This document shows positions 59,001 to 64,000 of a DNA stretch of 64,000 nucleotides, one piece after another. A model generated the notes under the pieces. That model made no database searches. It was not told the DNA's origin and was given only the letters and a program-made list of their open reading frames with translations. The translations under genes were made by a program, and so were the position numbers. Each line of letters opens with the position of its first letter. Position 1 is the first letter of the stretch. This DNA comes from Chryseobacterium sp. Leaf405 (GTDB lineage Bacteria; Bacteroidota; Bacteroidia; Flavobacteriales; Weeksellaceae), in the NCBI RefSeq assembly GCF_001425355.1, contig NZ_LMQN01000001.1, positions 186,490-250,489 on the forward strand, written 5' to 3'.

Positions 59001-59265
59001 TGAAAAAGGCTTGTCTGAAAATCAGCCTCTTTACAAAGTGAGCGGTGAAAATACGCATATTTCGTATTCAAAAGGTGCAATCATTATGGTAAAATTAAGC
59101 GAAATGATTGGTGAAGACAAAGTTAATATTGCTCTTAAAAATTTTCTTTTGCACAATCAATATCCTAAAAAACCAACCACTTTGGATCTGCTTCAAGAAT
59201 TTTATAGAGTAAGTCCTAATGAAGAAATCAGAAAGAAAGTCTACAATTTATTCAGTTCTAAATAA
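56095..59265 (+). CDS. ABC permease fused to an M1-family zinc peptidase domain
   Basis: A 1056-residue protein. Residues 1 to about 580 hold about 12 membrane helices of two ABC-2-like permease halves. The rest is a periplasmic M1 aminopeptidase-like domain, with H911-E-L-S-H915 in GHELSHLWWGN and the third ligand Glu in GATMLTETLAMY. The M1 domain has GFAATAYPSS rather than a standard GAMEN motif. Fused proteins of this type occur in Bacteroidota with an adjacent ABC ATPase, as here. A link of transport to peptide cleavage is probable; the natural substrate is not known. Confidence 0.88.
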   Translation: MNVLFLFEVKRTIKRWPVYLIALILVLIGIFCGNQFNLTVGEGIYLNSPYTIGFMAGLLSLVIIFFAIIFAIQVLFKDWDSKFDILIFSYPFSKRAYLQGKFLTFFLQTFLSFTFLMIGFVIGQNLRTGSEIQPYFNFWHYLYPLLIFGGINCFFVCSFLFCISFNTNKKLLVVVGGLFLYVLYMIILVFSNSPFMAGSLPQSLATQQLSALIDPFGISSYFFEARTLSAQQKNEIIVPFSGYLLINRIVFVIISMPFLVVTYRLFSFSLLSQNRNRIKKGIASISFNKNLAPFGTARSSFGFISNIKSILSFAKIDLIYLFKSITIIAVSILLLFFVGMEMYAEIEKGIRIPQQYSSSGLMSTTISENFHLLGILIAIYFINDLYWRSHSSGFLLIEKSTFFSKNKLSGHFLSITVLFFFLTAILIFEGLIFQFIYRYFQIDWNAYLGTVLFNTFPLILFSAFILLINDNIKNRFVALGVSVLVGFTFAGPVSKKILSNPLLRIFSDYKGVYSDFNGYQPYASAFVERLLFGLGLIAVLWMINEYVKTKKRNIKSLIFATLLLFIGVFAGNLFMKGYIPQNEDEKIIQSAQYEQRFKHYKNIAQPTIIDVITEIQLYPSENSYKINGTYRLSNQTDKPIEKILINFNPDLKIESATFKTASESKKIDHTVTVLYLKQPLQPGGKASLDFKISYHWSAVNGHDSFNSIIEDGSFMRISRYFPTFGYQASNEIEDEKKRAEFKLGKQSELKKLETPEVLKKDFINLDMTVSTEKNQTAIGTGDLIQHYGKNNRNYFHYRSNGIPFRFAVSSARYKVKSMIYKGITINIFFNKKHSENVNHLLENAKITLDYCRENFGKYPFKTVNFAEVSSFTKGFAATAYPSSIFMTEDMLFHANIRADKNQDVINELAGHELSHLWWGNSQIDPDEREGATMLTETLAMYTEMMIYKKMHGKEKMMEKLKVHQQIFDNEKGLSENQPLYKVSGENTHISYSKGAIIMVKLSEMIGEDKVNIALKNFLLHNQYPKKPTTLDLLQEFYRVSPNEEIRKKVYNLFSSK

Positions 59266-59307
59266 CTTTAAAACCTGTATTAATCATATTTAGATTACCT
59301 AAATGAA

Positions 59308-59347
59308 CAAACAAATCCTCACTTTTATCATTGTGGGGATTTGTTTA
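59308..59347 (+). terminator. Terminator of the ABC operon
   Basis: Stem CAAATCCTCAC / GTGGGGATTTG (11 pairs, one G-T) with a 10-base loop, 45 bases after the permease stop, followed by a short T-run. Confidence 0.75.
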
Positions 59348-59459
59348 ATATCAATTTTTAACTCTAAGACATAGTTTCCTTTAAATATCAATGCCTAACC
59401 TGAAAGTTTTGTTTTAATTTTCTTATTAAATTTAAAATGAATATATTTCAGTTCATTTT

Positions 59460-60605
59460 ATGTCTATTTTGATGGGTCTTGATGTAGAATCTTTTTCTTT
59501 GCAACTATTTTATTTAGCTGGAATTTTAATTGCTTTTTTTGCCTGCTTTCTAATATTGGGAAAGCCTCACAAAAGATCGGCAGATTATTTTCTTTCGGTA
59601 TGGTTCTCCTTAATTGGGATACATCTGATCTGCTTTTTATTTATATTTTCAAACACCTATATTGAATTTCCTCATTTCCTTGGGTTAGAAATACCTCTGC
59701 CTCTGGTTCATGGTCCAATGTTATATTTGTATATTCGATGTCTTACAGGGAATTTTCCGAAAAGAAAGACCTGGCTGCTACATTTCGTACCCATGCTGAT
59801 TATTTACATTTTTCTGACGAACTTTTTTTTGATGTCATCCCACGAAAAAATTGCTATCTATCAACATAATGGAGGCACTTACAAAATACTTCGTACCATC
59901 ATAAGCTTAATAATTCTTATGTCTGGTATTTTATATATCATTTTAAGTACTTTAGAAATAAAAAAATATCAAAGACAGATATCAAATATCTTCTCCAATA
60001 CTGAAAAGATCAACCTGAACTGGGGATATTATCTTATCATTGGAATATCGACAATCTGGATAGCTGTTATCATAAAAAGTGAAATTCTCATCTTTTCTCT
60101 CGTGGTATTATTTGTGGTATTAGCAGCTTATTTTGGAATCAGTAAAGTAGGTATTTTAAATCCGGATCTACTCACAAAGAAGGACGAAGAGAATTTAAAT
60201 ACCGACAATGATCTTGAGCATCCAAAATACCGGAAAAATTTTGCCGGTGACGAAATGATCCAGCGCATTTATAAAAAATTAGATTTTTTGATGAACGATC
60301 AGAAGATTTATAAAGATCCGGAACTCAATCTGAACCATATAGCAAAACTACTGGATGTTCATGCCAACGTATTGTCGCAAACCATCAACTCTGTCGAAAA
60401 TAAAAACTTTTACGACTACATCAACCGTTACCGTATCGAAGAATTTAAAAGGCTAGTTATATTACCGGAAAATCAAAAGTTTACAATTCTGACATTGGCA
60501 TTTGAATGCGGGTTTAATTCCAAGACCTCCTTCAATAGAAATTTCAAGAAATTTACAGGTTGTTCACCTCGAGAATTTTTAAAAGACCAAAAGATTATTT
60601 CCTGA
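59460..60605 (+). CDS. Membrane-bound AraC-family regulator
   Basis: A 381-residue protein. The N-terminal 235 residues contain seven membrane helices, for example LQLFYLAGILIAFFACFLIL and SEILIFSLVVLFVVLAAYFG, and the C-terminal 110 residues an AraC domain with AKLLDVHANVLSQTINSVE and ILTLAFECGFNSKTSFNRNF, ending GCSPREFLKD. Such membrane-tied AraC proteins are common in Bacteroidota and probably sense lipid or envelope signals. A start at residue 5 (59472) is possible. It stands alone after the ABC operon. Confidence 0.88.
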   Translation: MSILMGLDVESFSLQLFYLAGILIAFFACFLILGKPHKRSADYFLSVWFSLIGIHLICFLFIFSNTYIEFPHFLGLEIPLPLVHGPMLYLYIRCLTGNFPKRKTWLLHFVPMLIIYIFLTNFFLMSSHEKIAIYQHNGGTYKILRTIISLIILMSGILYIILSTLEIKKYQRQISNIFSNTEKINLNWGYYLIIGISTIWIAVIIKSEILIFSLVVLFVVLAAYFGISKVGILNPDLLTKKDEENLNTDNDLEHPKYRKNFAGDEMIQRIYKKLDFLMNDQKIYKDPELNLNHIAKLLDVHANVLSQTINSVENKNFYDYINRYRIEEFKRLVILPENQKFTILTLAFECGFNSKTSFNRNFKKFTGCSPREFLKDQKIIS

Positions 60606-60744
60606 TGATCTTTCCTGCAATTCAAAACAGACACACCGAGCATTTTTATATTTAAATTATCTAAAAAATAGGTATCATCTCTCATTTTGGAACACTTTGA
60701 TCATCTGTAATGCTGACATTTACAGAAAATTGATAAATTATATT

Positions 60745-61353
60745 ATGAGAAAATTACTGTTTGTAATACTTTGTATTTCTGCGCTTTTAATTGGTGCCTA
60801 TCCTTTGATCTATCTTTTTGTAGATCATAAAAACACTTTCCTAAGCACCAAATCGCCAGAGCTTATCACTGATTTAGTTTGGAGATCCGCATTTTTTCTA
60901 CATATTATTTTTGCTGGTTTTTCATTATTAATTGGCTGGGCACAATTTGGCAGTAAGTTTCGAAATAAGCATTTGAAACTACATAGAGTTGTAGGAAAAA
61001 TCTACATTATATCTGCATTGATAGGCTCGCTTTCAGGAATTTATCTAGGCTTTTACGCTAATGAAGGCACCTTAGCCGCTTTAGGATTTATATCTTTGGG
61101 ATCGGTCTGGTTTATATGTACACTTACTGCTTTTTTAGAAATCAGAAAAAGAAATATAATACTCCACCAACAACTTATGACATACAGTTATGCGTGTACA
61201 TTTGCAGCGGTTACACTGCGATTGTGGTATCCATTTTTGGTAAAAATGACTAATGATAATTCCATCTCATACATTGCTGTTGCTTGGTTATGCTGGATTC
61301 CCAATATTTTTGTGGCTTATTTTATTAATAAAAAGAATAAAATAATATCGTAA
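60745..61353 (+). CDS. DUF2306 membrane protein
   Basis: A 202-residue protein from MRKLLFVILCISAL (60745); the upstream frame to 60697 is unlikely. Six membrane helices. The conserved HLKLHRVVGKIYIISALIG and LHQQLMTYSYACTFAAVTLR motifs with their His residues are those of the DUF2306 family, which may bind heme or act as a reductase membrane subunit. It is monocistronic. The function is not known. Confidence 0.8.
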   Translation: MRKLLFVILCISALLIGAYPLIYLFVDHKNTFLSTKSPELITDLVWRSAFFLHIIFAGFSLLIGWAQFGSKFRNKHLKLHRVVGKIYIISALIGSLSGIYLGFYANEGTLAALGFISLGSVWFICTLTAFLEIRKRNIILHQQLMTYSYACTFAAVTLRLWYPFLVKMTNDNSISYIAVAWLCWIPNIFVAYFINKKNKIIS

Positions 61354-61520
61354 ATGTAAATCAGTACAAATTTGTAAGTATCTTTTATTCTCTGTATTGA
61401 TTTTATTATTCTTGTTACAAATACAACCATTTTCCGATCAACTCCAATACAAATATCTTTGCAAAAAACTAAATAACAGTATAAAAAGTTTAGTGACTTG
61501 TCAATTCAATGTTGTTATAA

Positions 61521-61587
61521 TGAACTGTACAGACAAGTAAATTGAACCGTACGCTAAAGTTACCTGCCGAATAAATACTGAACTTTG
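61521..61587 (+). promoter_or_regulatory. Probable promoter and AraC-type operator for the AKR-AraC operon
   Basis: TGAACTGTAC at 61521 and TGAACCGTAC at 61543 differ at one base and are 22 apart. A -7-like GAACTTTG lies at 61580-61587 (one mismatch to TAnnTTTG), 27 bases further on. Confidence 0.6.
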
Positions 61588-61609
61588 TCTTATCAAATTC
61601 AATCAAAAA

Positions 61610-62581
61610 ATGTCAAAAATTACAAAAATTCAATTGGGTCATAATGGACCTATGGTTTCAAAACTCGGTCTGGGATGTATGCGAATGTCATCAATATGGG
61701 GAGGTTCAACTCCTGATGAGACAGAAAGCATTGCCACAATTAATGAAGCTTTGGACAGCGGGATCAATTTCCTGAATACCGGAGATTTTTATGGTGCAGG
61801 CCACAACGAGATGTTGATAGGAAAAGCCATCAAGGGAAGACGGGATGATGCCTTTATCAGCGTCAAGTTCGGAGCTATTTTCCACAATGGGCAGTGGATC
61901 GGAATGGATCTTCGTCCTGCAGCCATCAAAAACTTTGTCAACTATTCCCTTACCCGATTAGGAATAGAGACCATAGACCTTTACCAGCCCAGCAGAATTG
62001 ACAATAGTGTTCCAATAGAAGACATTATCGGAACAATCGCAGGTTTGGTTGAGGAAGGCAAAGTACGTCATATCGGGGTATCAGAGATAACTGCTGATCA
62101 GCTTCGTACGGCTAACAGTGTCTATCCGATCAGTGCCCTGGAGATCGGTTATTCTTTGGCAGACCGTCAGATAGAATATGATCTGTTGCCTGCTGCAAAA
62201 GAATTGGGAATTGCTGTCATTGCTTTTGCCAACACAGCCGAGGGTCTTTTGACAGGAGATCTGAAAGCACCAATCGCAAATAATGACTATCGAAATCATT
62301 TCTCCCGTTTTCAGGGCGAAAACCTGATCCATAATCTTGAGAAAGTTGAGATTCTGAAACAGATGGCTCACAGCAAAGGTTGCACACCGACTCAGCTGGC
62401 GATTGCCTGGGTCAAGGAGCAGGATAAAAACATAATGCCATTGGTAAGTATGAGCCGCAGATCAAAGCTGCCCGAAAACATTGCTGCAATGGATATTGTA
62501 TTTACACAAGAGGAGATGAACATTTTAAACAGTACATTTGCAATAGGTGCCATCAAGGGCAGTACTTATTTACAAAGATAA
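61610..62581 (+). CDS. Aldo/keto reductase, catalytic His replaced
   Basis: A 323-residue AKR. Asp and Tyr are present in FLNTGDFYGAGHNEM, and Lys in AFISVKFGAIF. At the position of the catalytic His the text is DLYQPSRIDNSVPIE, where relatives in this window have YQHRVD; the His is therefore absent. Some AKR groups tolerate this, with altered reaction rates, but the change is worth noting. The C-terminal cofactor part is MPLVSMSRRSKLPENIAAM. It is followed without a gap by an AraC gene, likely its regulator. Confidence 0.85.
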   Translation: MSKITKIQLGHNGPMVSKLGLGCMRMSSIWGGSTPDETESIATINEALDSGINFLNTGDFYGAGHNEMLIGKAIKGRRDDAFISVKFGAIFHNGQWIGMDLRPAAIKNFVNYSLTRLGIETIDLYQPSRIDNSVPIEDIIGTIAGLVEEGKVRHIGVSEITADQLRTANSVYPISALEIGYSLADRQIEYDLLPAAKELGIAVIAFANTAEGLLTGDLKAPIANNDYRNHFSRFQGENLIHNLEKVEILKQMAHSKGCTPTQLAIAWVKEQDKNIMPLVSMSRRSKLPENIAAMDIVFTQEEMNILNSTFAIGAIKGSTYLQR

Positions 62582-63391
62582 ATGGAAAGTCCAGCAGAAA
62601 TTCTTCCCGGCGTTATATTTTACTCTTACCTTTCGTCAGAAAAGAAGGAAAAGGCATGTATCTGGAATCACCACACATTGGTAATGCAGGTTTCCGGTCA
62701 GATGGTTCTTGAAACTTCGGAGCAGAATTTAACAATCTCTGCCGGAGAAGTGTTGCTGATCCATAAAAATCAGCTGGGAACGCTTACCAAAACACCTGAA
62801 CCCGGTGGATATTATGAAACGATAGTTATCTCACTACAGGAAGATCTGATGCGTAAGATTTTTTTGGAAGATAAAATGGATGTTGTTTGTAAATATACAG
62901 GTGCTCCCAATTTAGTAATCCCCAATGATGATTTTCTCAAAGGTTATTTCCAGTCTATCATTCCTTATGCGCGAAATTCAGGTGCTGCAATGACAGACGA
63001 AATGGGACTTTTAAAAGTGAAGGAAGGCATCAAATTAATGCTGCTTGCCGTTCCGGAACTTCGAAATTTTTTATTCGATTTTTCAGAACCGTTTAAAATC
63101 GATCTTGAAAGATTTATGTTGAGTAATTATCAGTTTAATGTTCCAGTAGAAGAATTTTCAAAACTAACGGGCAGAAGTCTTTCCGGGTTTAAAAGGGATT
63201 TCCAGAAAACTTTTGGAATGCCCCCACGCAAATGGTTGCAGGAAAAAAGACTGAATGAAGCCAGGCATTTAATTGAAAATAAAAATAAAAAACCGTCTTC
63301 CATCTATCTTGATCTTGGATTTGAAAGTCTTTCCCATTTTTCTCATGCTTTTAAGAAGAAATTTGGGAAAGCACCCACATTAGGCTTGTAA
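62582..63391 (+). CDS. AraC-family transcriptional regulator
   Basis: A 269-residue regulator starting directly after the AKR stop codon. The N-terminal half is a cupin-like domain, with VMQVSGQMVLETSEQNLTIS and LLIHKNQLGTLTKTPEPGGY. The DNA-binding half has EEFSKLTGRSLSGFKRDFQK and SSIYLDLGFESLSHFSHAFK, ending GKAPTLGL. It belongs to the ExsA-like branch rather than the branch of the other AraC genes here. It presumably acts at the TGAACYGTAC repeats upstream of the operon. Confidence 0.9.
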   Translation: MESPAEILPGVIFYSYLSSEKKEKACIWNHHTLVMQVSGQMVLETSEQNLTISAGEVLLIHKNQLGTLTKTPEPGGYYETIVISLQEDLMRKIFLEDKMDVVCKYTGAPNLVIPNDDFLKGYFQSIIPYARNSGAAMTDEMGLLKVKEGIKLMLLAVPELRNFLFDFSEPFKIDLERFMLSNYQFNVPVEEFSKLTGRSLSGFKRDFQKTFGMPPRKWLQEKRLNEARHLIENKNKKPSSIYLDLGFESLSHFSHAFKKKFGKAPTLGL

Positions 63392-63415
63392 AAAGAACCT
63401 TTTCAATGAATAAAC

Positions 63416-63453
63416 AACAGCCCTGAAACTTTTGATAAAGCATCAGGGCTGTT
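63416..63453. terminator. Strong bidirectional hairpin terminator
   Basis: Stem AACAGCCCTGA / TCAGGGCTGTT (11 perfect pairs) with a 16-base loop, between the plus-strand AraC and the minus-strand glycerophosphodiesterase. Confidence 0.88.
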
Positions 63454-63527
63454 CATCATTTTTTAGCATGACATTCCTTATTTAATTACCTGAATACAAA
63501 TAAGATGACTCGCAAATTATTTTTAAT

Positions 63528-64000
63528 CTAATAATAAAGTTTTTTATTTTTCAGATAGATAATCAACTCTTTAGGTCTGTCTGTTTGGATAATATTAACC
63601 CCTTTGCTGATGTACCAATCATAAATATTAGGATTTTCCAGCACTTTATCGTCATTATTTCCTGCATTGTGATGTGGCCATAAAGAGTTTACCCATATTT
63701 TAACCTTGTTTTCTCTTATTTTCTTAAAATCGATCAGGCTCTTTTCGGTTACTCCAACTGTAAATTCAAAGCCATATACCTTATAGTTTTTAAGAAAATC
63801 TGAAATGTTTTTAAGATCTTCATCTTTCCCTAATCTGATAATCGGCATATAATGAATCTCATTTTTAATACTACTATATTTTTCATTAAACTCAGCATAA
63901 GATTCGTGACCCTTAAACAAAATCTGATCAAACATTTTTCTATTTTTCACTAAAGGATAAACCTGTTTGATGTAATCAAAACCTTTGTCCAGATTAAGCA
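63528..64000 (-). CDS. Glycerophosphodiester phosphodiesterase family protein, C-terminal part (window edge)
   Basis: The frame runs on to base 64000 without a start, so the gene begins right of the window. The visible 157 residues have the C-terminal features of GDPD family proteins: YMPIIRLG, GFEFTVGVTEKSLIDFKKI, KIWVNSLWPHHNAGNNDDK and KGVNIIQTDRPKELIIYLKN. The NxxxxxDxxxGxxxIxTDxP style ending marks the last strand and loop of the TIM barrel. The catalytic HR and ExD motifs lie outside the window. It probably hydrolyses glycerophosphodiesters in the periplasm. Confidence 0.82.
   Translation of the reverse strand, partial: LNLDKGFDYIKQVYPLVKNRKMFDQILFKGHESYAEFNEKYSSIKNEIHYMPIIRLGKDEDLKNISDFLKNYKVYGFEFTVGVTEKSLIDFKKIRENKVKIWVNSLWPHHNAGNNDDKVLENPNIYDWYISKGVNIIQTDRPKELIIYLKNKKLYY

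Overview
The window looks like chromosome of a Bacteroidota bacterium of the Flavobacteriia, most like Chryseobacterium or a close relative. The DNA is AT-rich and the promoters resemble the Bacteroidota -7 box TAnnTTTG. Typical families are present: a TonB-plug-like outer membrane barrel, SusE/F-like sequence, DUF6624, WG-repeat lipoproteins and CTnDOT-type mobilisation genes. No rRNA, tRNA or CRISPR array was seen.

Layout. 1-1.9 kb: small single genes (membrane protein, DUF6624, VOC) separated by cassette-like repeats. 1.9-4 kb: an SDR with an AraC gene broken by a stop codon and a second AraC fragment. 4.1-5.7 kb: a serine hydrolase preceded by a degraded copy of the upstream region of the hydrolase gene at 17.7 kb. 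6.1-13.4 kb: a minus-strand run of lipoproteins and small membrane proteins, two of them probably frameshifted. 13.7-20.3 kb: outer membrane barrel, ECF sigma factor with a membrane partner, TPR-tailed serine hydrolase and a zinc-protease-like lipoprotein. 20.4-21.6 kb: SusE/F and relaxase remnants. 21.7-30.9 kb: an AraC-controlled SDR/SDR/crotonase/SnoaL/monooxygenase operon ending in a gutted bestrophin, then a divergent alpha/beta hydrolase and AraC pair, a stand-alone receiver and a surface protein. 31.2-45.7 kb: pieces of a mobilisable or conjugative element (MobC N-terminus, MobA, MobB) around a dense oxidoreductase/efflux region. 45.7-50.3 kb: unknown secreted proteins and a shattered AAA/ABC-type ATPase gene. 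50.4-64 kb: transporter, AKR-SDR-AraC operon, DUF2975/XRE pair, ABC ATPase with an M1-peptidase permease, membrane-bound AraC regulator, AKR-AraC operon, and the end of a glycerophosphodiesterase gene.

How the genes work together. The main theme is redox or detoxification operons: SDR, AKR, zinc ADH, alpha/beta hydrolase and MFS efflux, each next to an AraC-family gene. Six distinct tandem direct repeats with a 21-22 base period lie just upstream of -7-like boxes of these operons, as expected for AraC-type activator sites. One of these occurs three times, with 22 of 31 positions identical and exactly 31 bases from the -7 box each time. It links three neighbouring operons into one local regulon, probably run by the AraC gene at 35.9-36.7 kb. 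Several of the enzymes carry Tat or Sec export signals, although their families are usually cytosolic.

Genome erosion is the second theme. At least ten loci are interrupted by stops, frameshifts or deletions, and one ORF is an in-frame chimera of an ECF sigma factor N-terminus and a nitroreductase C-terminus. All family assignments come from reading the sequence, without database searches.
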